Made by a program: the position numbers and the translations under genes. Positions 19,831-28,595 of a stretch of DNA of 64,000 nt are shown here, in pieces. Within the stretch, counting starts at the first letter, position 1, and each line of letters begins with the position of its first letter. The notes beneath the pieces are model-generated. The model was not told the DNA's origin. It saw nothing but the letters and a program-made list of their open reading frames with translations, and searched no databases. Source of the DNA: Xenorhabdus miraniensis (GTDB lineage Bacteria > Pseudomonadota > Gammaproteobacteria > Enterobacterales > Enterobacteriaceae); the NCBI RefSeq assembly GCF_002632615.1, contig NZ_NITZ01000006.1, forward strand, positions 124,001 through 188,000, given 5' to 3'.

Positions 19831-20253
19831 ATGATCACAATCAACATAAGTGGCAGTAGTAGCATTACAATTATAAATAACACTCAAACTGCGCCAATAT
19901 CAAAAATTGATAATCAAAATACACCCGAATCAGAAACTCATATCATCAGTAATTATAGCGATATGACAATCGAGCCACATTCTTCTGTTCAGGCAACAAG
20001 AATAGACACACCTATTATTCCTGAAACACGCCCTAATTACTATGTGGCTAATTCCGGCCCTGCTCCAGAAGTTAGAGCTGTTTTTTATTGGTCTCATTCC
20101 TTCACATCACAATGGTTCGAACATTCATCTATCACGGTAAAAGCCGGTGAAGACGGAATATTAAAATCACCTGGCAATTCTTTATATTACAGTAAGGTTG
20201 TAATTTATAACGATACAGATAAACGAGCCTTTGTTACCGGGTATAATAAATAA
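19831..20253 (+). CDS. pirA: PirA-like subunit of a binary insecticidal toxin
   Basis: 140 aa (about 15 kDa). The identification rests on context and size: it is followed 65 bp later by a 425 aa protein with Cry-toxin-like features, the arrangement and sizes of PirA/PirB from Photorhabdus, Xenorhabdus and Vibrio. The N-terminal ~60 residues are Ser/Thr/Asn-rich and low in complexity; the C-terminal half (AVFYWSHSFTSQW...TVKAGEDGILKSPG...KVVIYNDTDKRAFVTGYNK) looks like a beta-sandwich, as expected for PirA (similar to Cry domain III). No signal peptide. An AGGA ribosome-binding site lies 11 bases before the ATG. Base composition is much more AT-rich than the cobalamin genes. Confidence 0.72.
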   Translation: MITINISGSSSITIINNTQTAPISKIDNQNTPESETHIISNYSDMTIEPHSSVQATRIDTPIIPETRPNYYVANSGPAPEVRAVFYWSHSFTSQWFEHSSITVKAGEDGILKSPGNSLYYSKVVIYNDTDKRAFVTGYNK

Positions 20254-20318
20254 CGATATAAAAAAATTATTTATCACCAATAAAACTTAAATGACAGTAC
20301 TAAGGTAAAGACAAAATT

Positions 20319-21596
20319 ATGAACACCACTCCTATTATTGTATCTGAAAATAGAACACTGCCTTTATCAAATGAGATAATAATGTTAGATACTTATACAG
20401 TTTCCACACCTGATTATGAATGGGATATGTCATCAATAATAAAAGATGCTATTATTGGTGGCATAGGATTTATTCCCGGTGCGGGTCCTGCAATGTCTTT
20501 TCTCTTGGGGTTATTTTGGCCTCAACAAAAAGACAATACCTGGGAACAAATTCTCCAGAAAGTCGAACAGATGATAGAGGATGCTGCCCTAAAAACCATT
20601 CAGGGTATACTTAATGGAGATATACAAGAAATCAAAGGAAAAATGGAACATGTGGAATACATGTTAGAAACTTCGCCCGGTAGTCAGGAAAGCCATGACG
20701 CATATATGTTCCTGGCCAGATATCTGGTTAGTGTAGAGGAAAAGTTTAAGTCTTTTGATAATAAAATAAACTATCAAATTCTTCCAATGTATTCCAACAC
20801 TCTTATGTTACAGGCTCCTTATTGGAAAATGGGAATAGAGAAGAAAGGCGAAATTGGTTTAACAGATATAGAAGTCAATGAATTAAATCAACTCATCAAC
20901 AAATTAGTTATCAATGCGAATAACTATATTCATACAATGTATACTAACCAATACGATGATGCTATAAACAACTCAACAGCAGGAACTGTGACTAATAATT
21001 TATTCTCTGTAAGAGGATATTGTTTATTACACGGTTTAGAATGCCTTGAACTCATTGAGCATATACAAAACGATAGCCTTGAAAGTGGTTTTTATCCCAA
21101 GACTATCAGTTATTCAACTGTGTTTGATCGTCCTACAAACAAAACAAGAATTCAGGCTCTTACAGAAGACGATAAAACGCAGGAACCACTCAAGCCCTCT
21201 TTAGTCAATGGAAAGTATAATAAAATAAAATCACTAATTGGGTATGTACAAAGGATCGGCAATGCACCTAGAGTAGGGGGTATTAAGGTCATATTTGACA
21301 ACAACTCATCTCATACACTCGGTACAGTGACCTCAGAAACAAGATCAATTGATCTCAATGGTAGTGTTATAAGCAGCCTGGAAGTATGGGGAAATGGTGC
21401 GGTTGATGAGGCACTATTTAGGCTAAGTGATGGGCGTCAATTTAGTTTCGGCCAGCGCTATGCCAGTAAATATAGAAAATTCGCGGTTGATGGTCACTAT
21501 ATTGCCGGGCTTTATCTGGCCAGTGATGAACCTTCACTGGCTGGTCAAACCGCAGGAATTGTCGTTTCATACCATATGTTAACCGATAAAAAATAA
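20319..21596 (+). CDS. pirB: PirB-like pore-forming subunit of a binary insecticidal toxin
   Basis: 425 aa (about 47 kDa), close to the usual PirB length of about 420. The N-terminal half is predicted helical with a hydrophobic, glycine-rich segment (DAIIGGIGFIPGAGPAMSFLLGLFW, around residues 44-68) followed by WEQILQKVEQMI and further amphipathic helices, the pattern of the Cry delta-endotoxin N-terminal pore-forming domain. The C-terminal third (VQRIGNAPRVGGIKVIFDNNSSHTLG onward, about residue 300) is beta-rich, resembling a Cry domain-II-type lectin-like fold, ending VVSYHMLTDKK. In the family, PirA and PirB act together on insect midgut. Assignment is by fold pattern and gene pairing, not alignment. 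Confidence 0.75.
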   Translation: MNTTPIIVSENRTLPLSNEIIMLDTYTVSTPDYEWDMSSIIKDAIIGGIGFIPGAGPAMSFLLGLFWPQQKDNTWEQILQKVEQMIEDAALKTIQGILNGDIQEIKGKMEHVEYMLETSPGSQESHDAYMFLARYLVSVEEKFKSFDNKINYQILPMYSNTLMLQAPYWKMGIEKKGEIGLTDIEVNELNQLINKLVINANNYIHTMYTNQYDDAINNSTAGTVTNNLFSVRGYCLLHGLECLELIEHIQNDSLESGFYPKTISYSTVFDRPTNKTRIQALTEDDKTQEPLKPSLVNGKYNKIKSLIGYVQRIGNAPRVGGIKVIFDNNSSHTLGTVTSETRSIDLNGSVISSLEVWGNGAVDEALFRLSDGRQFSFGQRYASKYRKFAVDGHYIAGLYLASDEPSLAGQTAGIVVSYHMLTDKK

Positions 21597-22122
21597 TATG
21601 ATATATATCCAATAAATTTCAAATTACAGAACAATTGTAAAAAAGTAAATCTCCAGTCACATAGCTTATTATGTGACTGGAATATGTAATCCCGACCAAG
21701 ATCCCCCACTCCGATCTGCTTAGCAGACTATTTTATGGATAATTAAATTATTAAAAATCCATTAATAAATTAGATTAAGAAATTTTATTCTAAATACCAC
21801 TAAAAACCATCTTGTAATAAAAAATGACTCATAAAAAAACAAACATTTGTTTGCAACTCTCCATCAATAACACAACAGGTTGTTTTAAAAGAAATTATTA
21901 CAGACGAAAATATAGTTTACTGACTTGATGTATTTATCTATCTAATTTTTCATGATTTTACAGCATAATATTCAAGATACAGATCACGTTTTCCTGCAAA
22001 ATACATGCCTTATAAAACTTACGATCACATTCTCATAATTGGAACTAAACATAAGAATAGCCTTTACTATCAGTCACACATGAAATAAAACATCAATACA
22101 AAAAAACAACTAGGGAAATAAT
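21597..22122. other. AT-rich intergenic region after the pirB-like gene
   Basis: 526 bp with one strong hairpin (21653-21680) and otherwise nothing recognisable; no ORF with a ribosome-binding site was accepted. Confidence 0.5.
21653..21680 (+). terminator. Hairpin after the pirB-like gene
   Basis: CCAGTCACATA (21653-21663) and TATGTGACTGG (21670-21680) form a perfect 11-bp stem with a 6-base loop, 56 bp after the toxin stop codon. It lacks a downstream T run, so it may be a transcript-end stabiliser or a weak terminator. Confidence 0.5.
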
Positions 22123-23190
22123 ATGTCAAAAAGGGAAAACCAGATATTGCAACTTCTAAAACGTGATCCTTTCATTCAACAGCAAGAACTTGCTGATATC
22201 CTTGGAATTAGTCGATCATGTGTTGCAGGACATATTATGAATCTCAGTAAAAAAGGTTATATCAAAGGCAAAGGTTATATTTTATCCAATGACGTTTATA
22301 CTGTCACAATTGGCGCAGCCAATATGGATCTAACAAGTTATGCCTATGCCAAATTGATTTATGAAGATTCCAACCCAGGGAAAATTATTTCGACACCAGG
22401 CGGTGTTGGGAGAAACATTGCACAAAATATTGCATTATTAAAAAATGAAAGTTACCTAATATCTGTTGTTGGTAATGATTCACATGGGAACATACTGTTT
22501 GAGCAAACAAAATCAGCAGGTGTTAATGTTAAATACCTCTATAAATTAGATGGAGAAAAAACATCAATCTGTAATTCACTTATCGACGCAACTGGTAAAT
22601 GTGTTGTGGCTGTTAATGACATGAGCATTTTGGAAAAACTAACTCCTACGTTATTATCCCAATCTAAATCTTTAATCCAACATGCCAGTGTCTTAGTCAT
22701 TGACTGCAACTTAACAGAGGATGCCTTGAAATGGTTATTTAACCATGTCGGTAACGTTCCTATTTTTGTTGATACCGTTTCAGGATCTAAAGCGCCCAAA
22801 ATTCGTCATTGGTTATCCCATATTCACACTTTAAAACCCAATCGTACTGAAGCTGAAATTCTGAGTGGCATCAAAATCGACACTCAAAAAAATGCCGCCA
22901 ATGCAGCACTCTGGTTTCACCAGCGTGGTGTCCAACGCCTAATTTTAAGTATGGATGCAGAAGGAGTCTATTACAGTGAATTGGACAACACATCAGGATG
23001 GTCACATGCTATCAATACTAATGTTATTAATACCAATGGAGCTGGTGATGCAATGATGGCCGGTCTTGTGCATTGTTGGTTAGAAGGTATGGAACTGAAA
23101 GAAAGTATTCGCTTTGCACAACAGTGTTCAGCACTGACGCTATCCTCAGAGAATATTGAGATATTTCCTAAAAGTCGTCCATATATTTAA
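22123..23190 (+). CDS. Winged-helix / PfkB-family carbohydrate kinase (PsuK/YeiI-like)
   Basis: 355 aa with two parts. Residues about 1-58 are a winged helix (LKRDPFIQQQELADILGISRSCVAGHI) and residues about 62-355 a PfkB kinase: TPGGVGRNIAQNIALL near residue 91 and the C-terminal catalytic motif NTNGAGDAMMAGLVHCWLE (Asp in GAGD). This layout is that of E. coli YeiI/PsuK-type sugar or pseudouridine kinases. psuG (pseudouridine glycosidase) and a transporter, normal partners of psuK, are not next to it, so the substrate is uncertain. It stands alone. Confidence 0.82.
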   Translation: MSKRENQILQLLKRDPFIQQQELADILGISRSCVAGHIMNLSKKGYIKGKGYILSNDVYTVTIGAANMDLTSYAYAKLIYEDSNPGKIISTPGGVGRNIAQNIALLKNESYLISVVGNDSHGNILFEQTKSAGVNVKYLYKLDGEKTSICNSLIDATGKCVVAVNDMSILEKLTPTLLSQSKSLIQHASVLVIDCNLTEDALKWLFNHVGNVPIFVDTVSGSKAPKIRHWLSHIHTLKPNRTEAEILSGIKIDTQKNAANAALWFHQRGVQRLILSMDAEGVYYSELDNTSGWSHAINTNVINTNGAGDAMMAGLVHCWLEGMELKESIRFAQQCSALTLSSENIEIFPKSRPYI

Positions 23191-23573
23191 AGACACACAA
23201 ACCTAATGAATTATTCAAGGGAATACGCACTTGTTTACTTCGTTGATTACGGTGTTGCGCTTAATATGTGAATCCAAGTTAATTTTACATTATTTATCTT
23301 TAGTAAAGTTTATTATTTTATCTATTTATCCTTATTATGTGGATGCAAGGACTCTGATTTACTAATAGCGGTGAATATTCAAATAATATCCGATGAATTT
23401 TTCATGTATTTCAATGAGTTCCAACATGATATAGCATATATCCTATTAGGTAACCGTTAACGGGAATATAGCCTATTCTATTAGTATCCTTATGTTAAGC
23501 TCGCATTCAAACCTAATTTAGGATAGCATCTGCGCCTTTTTAAAATTGTCAACGATTGAGAATAAGGAAAGCT
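23191..23573. other. Intergenic region upstream of yegD-like gene
   Basis: About 380 bp, AT-rich. It contains a perfect 10-bp palindrome CCGTTAACGG (23454-23463) in the likely promoter zone of the yegD-like gene; its role is unknown. No gene is supported. Confidence 0.4.
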
Positions 23574-24926
23574 ATGTTCATCGGTTTTGACTATGGCACA
23601 TCAAATTGCGCGGTAGCAGAGATGATCGGGGATACACCACGGCTGATTGCTATCGAAAATGATAACTTTTACATGCCTTCTGCTTTGGCGGCACCGACCC
23701 GGGAATCTGTTTCTGAGCACTTATTTCGTCACTGGAATATCAGCCCAAGCAATCAAGCGGGTGAACAGCTTCTTCGTAGTGCGATTGCGACAAACCATGA
23801 GGAAGGTATTGAGCTTTTGCCAGATGATATCGTATTTGGGCAAGCAGCACTGGCCCGATATTTGGAAGATCCACAGGATGTTTACTATGTAAAATCACCA
23901 AAATCCTTCTTGGGTGCAATGGGATTAAGGGATATCCAAATCAGCTTCTTTGAAGATCTGGTTTGCGCCATGATGGCGAATATCAAACAACAAGTAGAAA
24001 TCAATAAACAACGAGCTATTGAAGAGGTTGTGATCGGCCGTCCGATTAATTTTCACGGACGGGGTGGCGATAAGTCTAACCAACAAGCTGAGAAGATTTT
24101 ACTTGATGCAGCAAAACGAGCAGGGTTTCGCAATATTGAGTTCCAATTTGAGCCAGTTGCAGCAGGTTTGGAATATGAAGCCACTCTGACAGAAGATAAA
24201 ACCGTATTAGTCGTTGATATTGGCGGTGGAACGACAGACTGTTCTCTTATCCGAATGGGGCCAAGCTGGCGAGGAAAATCTGAACGAAAGGATAGCTTAC
24301 TGGCACACACTGGGCAGCGTATCGGTGGAAACGATTTGGATATTAATCTGACCTTTAAACAGCTGATGCACCCTTTTGGGTTAGGAAGCAAAGTTATCTC
24401 AGGCATTGATATGCCACTGACTCAGTTTTGGAATCCGATTGCCATTAATGATGTGCAGGCCCAGAAAGATTTCTATTCTCGCCAGAATTTGGCGGTATTA
24501 AAATCCTTACACAGAGATGCCCAAGAACCAGAAAAATTAGCTCGATTATTGAAAGTATATCAAGACACATTGGGATATAGCTTGGTTCGCAGTGCAGAGG
24601 AAACCAAAATTGCCCTTTCAGAGCAATCTGAACATCGAGTTAAGCTAAATTTATTATCAGAGATTATTGAGGTTAGCATCCAGCGCGATCAGATGATTGA
24701 CGCAATCGAATCCACTAAAGCGAAAATGGCAAAATTGGTTAGCGAAGCGGTGGTACAAGGAGGTACCCAGCCTGATGTGATCTTTATGACGGGAGGTTCA
24801 GCAAGTTCACCGATCCTGCGTCAGGCAGTTGAACAAGAGTTGCCGGGTATTCCATTAGTTGGCGGTAATTACTTTGGTTCCGTGACTACAGGTCTGGCAC
24901 GCTGGGCAAAAATTTGTTTCGCTTGA
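23574..24926 (+). CDS. yegD: Hsp70-family chaperone-like protein YegD
   Basis: 450 aa, the same length as E. coli YegD. The frame opens at 23556 but the ATG at 23574 (MFIGFDYGTSNCAVAEM) has an AAGGA ribosome-binding site and puts phosphate-1 loop (DYGTSN) at the N-terminus as in the family. Phosphate-2 (VVDIGGGTTDCSL, about residue 205) and the adenosine motif (FMTGGSASSPILRQAV, about 407) of the actin-like ATPase fold are present, but there is no DnaK-type substrate-binding domain. Client unknown. A clear terminator follows, so it is monocistronic. Confidence 0.93.
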   Translation: MFIGFDYGTSNCAVAEMIGDTPRLIAIENDNFYMPSALAAPTRESVSEHLFRHWNISPSNQAGEQLLRSAIATNHEEGIELLPDDIVFGQAALARYLEDPQDVYYVKSPKSFLGAMGLRDIQISFFEDLVCAMMANIKQQVEINKQRAIEEVVIGRPINFHGRGGDKSNQQAEKILLDAAKRAGFRNIEFQFEPVAAGLEYEATLTEDKTVLVVDIGGGTTDCSLIRMGPSWRGKSERKDSLLAHTGQRIGGNDLDINLTFKQLMHPFGLGSKVISGIDMPLTQFWNPIAINDVQAQKDFYSRQNLAVLKSLHRDAQEPEKLARLLKVYQDTLGYSLVRSAEETKIALSEQSEHRVKLNLLSEIIEVSIQRDQMIDAIESTKAKMAKLVSEAVVQGGTQPDVIFMTGGSASSPILRQAVEQELPGIPLVGGNYFGSVTTGLARWAKICFA

Positions 24927-24935
24927 TAGGCCACA

Positions 24936-24967
24936 AGCAGGCTCAATAACACTGAGTCTGCTTTTTA
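24936..24967 (+). terminator. Rho-independent terminator after yegD
   Basis: AGCAGGCTCA (24936-24945) pairs with TGAGTCTGCT (24953-24962, one G-T pair), 7-base loop, followed by a run of T. It also separates yegD from the convergent tetR gene. Confidence 0.85.
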
Positions 24968-24983
24968 TTGTTAATAATATTAC

Positions 24984-25544
24984 TCATAGTGAGTACACAC
25001 AACTTAACCACTTCTCCACTAGAGATATCACCTGATCACTCTCTTCACCATATTGCGCCATGACAATGGCTCCATCGATCAGCAATGTGATTTGCTTAGA
25101 TAGCACGAGCTTTTCCGGTATATCAGGCAAGAATTCTGCGAGTGTTTCTGTCATTTCCTGTTTATGAGACAGCACGACAGGTTGTATTTCAGGTAATGCC
25201 TGAGAAAATTCAATCGAAGAATTTATAAAAGCACAACCGCGAAATTCGCTGCTCATAAACCATTTTTTCAGTACGGCAGGCATTGCTTTTATGAATGTTC
25301 CATAGACAGACATTTCAGCGGTTAGTGTCGTACGGAACCAATCTATCCAGCGCTGATGTCTGTATTCAAGAAATGCCATGATCAAATCATTCTTAGAGGG
25401 AAAGTGCCGATAAAAGGTGACTTTTGTGACACCGGCTTCTTTGATGATACGGTCTATTCCTGTCGCTCTGATCCCTTCTTGATAAAAGAGATTGTGGGCA
25501 ACCTGAAGAATACGCTCACGTGCAATTGAGATGTTTTTTGACAT
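24984..25544 (-). CDS. TetR-family transcriptional regulator
   Basis: 186 aa. The N-terminal helix-turn-helix is typical: ARERILQVAHNLFYQEGIRATGIDRIIKEAGVTKVTFYRHFPSK (residues about 8-50, cited by its GIRATGIDRI and VTKVTFYRHF cores). The C-terminal ligand-binding region is not diagnostic. It diverges from a DUF1348 gene across a 108 bp spacer with two identical palindromes, so it most likely represses both genes. Confidence 0.92.
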   Translation of the reverse strand: MSKNISIARERILQVAHNLFYQEGIRATGIDRIIKEAGVTKVTFYRHFPSKNDLIMAFLEYRHQRWIDWFRTTLTAEMSVYGTFIKAMPAVLKKWFMSSEFRGCAFINSSIEFSQALPEIQPVVLSHKQEMTETLAEFLPDIPEKLVLSKQITLLIDGAIVMAQYGEESDQVISLVEKWLSCVYSL

Positions 25545-25572
25545 AGTGACTCCTTTAATAGAATTATCGATT

Positions 25573-25630
25573 AAGTAGACAGAGTTGTCTACTTGTATTA
25601 CGATGAAAAAAGTAGACAGAGTTGTCTACA
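25573..25630. promoter_or_regulatory. Two identical TetR-type operators
   Basis: The palindrome AAGTAGACAGAGTTGTCTACTT (arms 25573-25581 and 25586-25594) recurs as AGTAGACAGAGTTGTCTACA (arms GTAGACA 25612-25618 and TGTCTAC 25623-25629). The 18-base core GTAGACAGAGTTGTCTAC is identical in both and the copies are 37 bp apart. They sit between the divergent tetR and DUF1348 genes, and the second is about 23 bp before the DUF1348 ATG. Confidence 0.88.
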
Positions 25631-25652
25631 TAATTAACAAAGGAGTAATTTT

Positions 25653-26120
25653 ATGCAAACCCGCCCCCCATTGCCTCCCTTTAACAAAAAGACAGCGATT
25701 GAAAAAGTACGTTTGGCTGAAGATGCCTGGAACAGTCGTGACCCTGAGAGGGTTTCAGGTGTGTATGCGCCGAATACTCACTGGCGCAATCGTGCAGAGT
25801 TTGTTGATGGGCGTGAGGCTGTCGTGGAATTTTTATGCCGAAAATGGTCAAAAGAACGAGAATATCGATTAATTAAAGAGTTATGGGCCTGTGATGAAAA
25901 CCGCATTGCTGTCAGATTCGCCTATGAATGGCAAGATGATTCAGGAAACTGGTACCGCAGCTATGGTAATGAAAACTGGGAGTTTAACGAGCTAGGGCTT
26001 ATGACCAACCGCTATGCCTGTATTAATGACGTACCGATCAAGGAAGAAGAACGCCTCTTTTTATGGCCGTTGGGGCGTCGGCCTGATGATCACCCTGAAC
26101 TTTCAGAATATGGGCTTTAA
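25653..26120 (+). CDS. DUF1348 / NTF2-like (SnoaL-fold) protein
   Basis: 155 aa member of the DUF1348 group of NTF2-like proteins: [38 protein letters not shown] and the conserved end [21 protein letters not shown] (split: [21 protein letters not shown]). Function in this group is not established; they are often TetR-controlled and found near redox or detoxification genes. A GGAG ribosome-binding site precedes the ATG. Expression is probably controlled by the divergent TetR regulator. Confidence 0.9.
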   Translation: MQTRPPLPPFNKKTAIEKVRLAEDAWNSRDPERVSGVYAPNTHWRNRAEFVDGREAVVEFLCRKWSKEREYRLIKELWACDENRIAVRFAYEWQDDSGNWYRSYGNENWEFNELGLMTNRYACINDVPIKEEERLFLWPLGRRPDDHPELSEYGL

Positions 26121-26216
26121 TAACCCGCTGACAGGTAAGCGTTAAGTCAGCAATTATCATCATGTCCTGCCACGGAAGGCTATATATCATGCGTTTTACC
26201 AGATAAGGCGGACATT

Positions 26217-27083
26217 ATGACTATGATTAAACAGCGATTACATGCACTTCTTCGTTACATCGATGAACATATTGATACACAGATGGATGGAGAAAGTTTG
26301 AGCCATGTTGCAGCTTGTTCTAAGTATCACTTTCACAGACTGTTTTCAGCAAATTACGGCATCGGCGTTGCTGCCTATATCAGGCAACTGCGATTGAAAA
26401 AAGCCGTTTATGATCTCGCCTATAGCAATAACCCAGTTATAGACATTGCTTTTGCATGTGGATATGAAAGTCCCGAAGCATTCTCAAGAGCATTCAAAAG
26501 CGCTATTGGTCAAAGTCCCACTGAATTCAGGCAAAAGCCTGATTGGTCTGTCTGGTATAGCCAACACCAAATCATAAATGACATTAGGACTAAAGTGATG
26601 AATGAGAAATTACCTCATCTTGAAGTGAAAGTCATTGATTTTCCAGAAACTTTAATCGCAGTTATGGAACACAAAGGCTCTCCATCGAATATCGGCCATA
26701 CAATCAGAGCATTCAAGGAGTGGAGAATAAACAATAAATTACCACTCGGGCGGTACAAAACGTTCAATCTTGCTTATGCAGATCCAACAAAAGTTGAGCC
26801 GGATGAATATAAATTTGATTTGTGCGTCGAAGTCTCCTCCATGTTTGAGATTAGCAACCCAATAATTATCAAAAAAACCATTCCATCAGGAAAATGTGCT
26901 TATATAAGACATATTGGTCCAGATGAAGAAATAACCACCTTAGTCAATTACTTGTATACACGCTGGCTGTCGGAAAACAACCAAGAAGTCCGGGATTTCC
27001 CACTATTTTTTGAACGAGTAAAGTTATTCCCTAACGTCCCAGAAACTGAGACTGTGACAGATATCTACCTGCCTCTGGTGTAA
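26217..27083 (+). CDS. AraC-family regulator with GyrI-like effector-binding domain
   Basis: 288 aa. N-terminal AraC-type double helix-turn-helix (residues about 5-105): DGESLSHVAACSKYHFHRLF and NPVIDIAFACGYESPEAFSRAFK are classic. The C-terminal part (about 130-288, beginning LPHLEVKVIDFPETLIAVMEH) is a GyrI-like small-molecule-binding domain as in Rob/SbmC/BmrR relatives, suggesting response to a hydrophobic compound. Preceded by an AGGCGG site; 96 bp after the DUF1348 gene and probably separately transcribed. Confidence 0.92.
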   Translation: MTMIKQRLHALLRYIDEHIDTQMDGESLSHVAACSKYHFHRLFSANYGIGVAAYIRQLRLKKAVYDLAYSNNPVIDIAFACGYESPEAFSRAFKSAIGQSPTEFRQKPDWSVWYSQHQIINDIRTKVMNEKLPHLEVKVIDFPETLIAVMEHKGSPSNIGHTIRAFKEWRINNKLPLGRYKTFNLAYADPTKVEPDEYKFDLCVEVSSMFEISNPIIIKKTIPSGKCAYIRHIGPDEEITTLVNYLYTRWLSENNQEVRDFPLFFERVKLFPNVPETETVTDIYLPLV

Positions 27084-27737
27084 ACAGTCACACATCTCTC
27101 TTTCAAGTTGCGGTTGTGTCGGTTATACCGCAATTTGAAACCCATTTAGTATATGATTGCCAGGTCTCTTAATCAGGAATGTCAACTAAGAGACCGGGCT
27201 TTCATAAGTACAAAAAACAAACTAATATTACCCTGGTGCCGGGCGAGTAAAAATTTTTATTCAAAATAATGAAGATATTTTACCGATACAGAAGGAAAGA
27301 AATGCCTCTTTCCTAACCTTTCAGATAAATATCAATTTTAACTTATGTTTTTATAGTAAAATAAATACACCAGACAAATACTAAAATCAACACATAAATC
27401 ATCAAATGGTGATTTTAATGATGAATTTATACGTTATTTTTTGGTGCCACATGAACAAAATACCATCCAAAAACAACATATCCAATTGATAAATAACAAT
27501 AAAATTTAAATCCCCCTAAAATTTTCTACGCCCCGATAAAAACGAAGTAAAACAGTAAATCCCCACATTGATAGTATGAATATAAACAGGGTTACTGCAT
27601 AAATATGTGCAATATAATTACATGTAGTTATAAATGAATAAGTTTATTGGTTATGGAAAAATAAGGGCACTGGTTTTAAATAGGCATTGGTTCTAAATAG
27701 GTAATAGCATCATGGGGGGAATCCCCCATGTGGCTTA
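27084..27737. other. Intergenic region with two hairpins and a 17-bp duplication
   Basis: 654 bp, AT-rich, between convergent genes. Hairpin 1: TTTCAAGTTGCGGT (27101-27114) with ACCGCAATTTGAAA (27127-27140), one mismatch. Hairpin 2: GGTCTCTTA (27163-27171) with TAAGAGACC (27187-27195). A tandem pair TGGTTTTAAATAGGCAT / TGGTTCTAAATAGGTAA lies at 27671-27704. No gene supported; hairpin 1 or 2 may terminate the araC-type gene. Confidence 0.55.
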
Positions 27738-28595
27738 CTAGTTTGCTGTTTTGACAACCCACCGATTAAATAAATAACGTGAGCCGTAAGCAGGAAATAC
27801 ATTAAACAATGCAAAGAAAATCTTAATTAGGATTTGCACGATCATCATTGCAACAATTTGATTTATAGGTAATTTTCCATAAAATGCCACAAAACAGAAA
27901 ATAAAACTATCAATCACTGATGCAATGAATGTACTGAAAAATACTCTTAACGCCAAAAAACGGGAATTTGTCATATCTTTCAGCTTGCACAAAATATAAG
28001 AATTGACAAGCTCTGAAACTAAAAATGACAAAGAGGATGCAAAGATTGCCGACAATATATGACTCATCAGAGCATTATACTGATCATTTAAATCCCAATT
28101 TGCAATTGCCGGTAGACTTGTTGAAATGCTCAACAAGGATACGATAATCAGATTAGAAATTAATGACATGTATATTGCTTTTCTTGCTAATCTGAATCCA
28201 TAAAATTCACTCAGCAAATCAATAACTAAAAATGAAAAAGGGTAAATAAACGTACCAGGAGTAACAATAATATCAAGGTATTCGATATAAACGGGTTTTG
28301 CTGCTGCTATGTTGCTGAATGTATAGAAAATTGTCAGTAATAATGCGAGAAATGAATAAATAACCCAGGATTTTTCATTACGCTCTTCAATTTCATAAAC
28401 TGAGGGAGTATTTGGAAAACTAGAATACAACTTTCTATAAAGTGATTTTATCTCGTGATTGTCCAGGTCATCCGCTATTTCGCTCTTTTCAAGCTCCTTT
28501 GTGTTTATTTTCAACACCTTTCCGGTTGATAAAATTAATACATTCGCTGTATTATCCTGACTATTGAATCCCAGTAATTTATATTTTTTTCCCAT
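27738..28595 (-). CDS. VUT-family (YhhQ / queuosine-precursor type) transporter with N-terminal extension
   Basis: 285 aa membrane protein. Residues about 80-285 hold about six transmembrane helices with the YhhQ/VUT-family features (NIAAAKPVYIEYLDIIVTPGTFIYPFSFLVIDLLSEFYG, cited here by TPGTFIYPFSFLVID and the following LLSEFYG; FLVSELVNSYI; and FFSTFIASVIDSFIFC). E. coli YhhQ imports queuosine precursors. Unusual is an ~80-residue soluble N-terminal extension (MGKKYKLLGFNSQDNTANVL...) not found in YhhQ (221 aa). The start overlaps the upstream regulator by 17 bp, implying coupled expression. Substrate here is inferred only. Confidence 0.8.
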   Translation of the reverse strand: MGKKYKLLGFNSQDNTANVLILSTGKVLKINTKELEKSEIADDLDNHEIKSLYRKLYSSFPNTPSVYEIEERNEKSWVIYSFLALLLTIFYTFSNIAAAKPVYIEYLDIIVTPGTFIYPFSFLVIDLLSEFYGFRLARKAIYMSLISNLIIVSLLSISTSLPAIANWDLNDQYNALMSHILSAIFASSLSFLVSELVNSYILCKLKDMTNSRFLALRVFFSTFIASVIDSFIFCFVAFYGKLPINQIVAMMIVQILIKIFFALFNVFPAYGSRYLFNRWVVKTAN

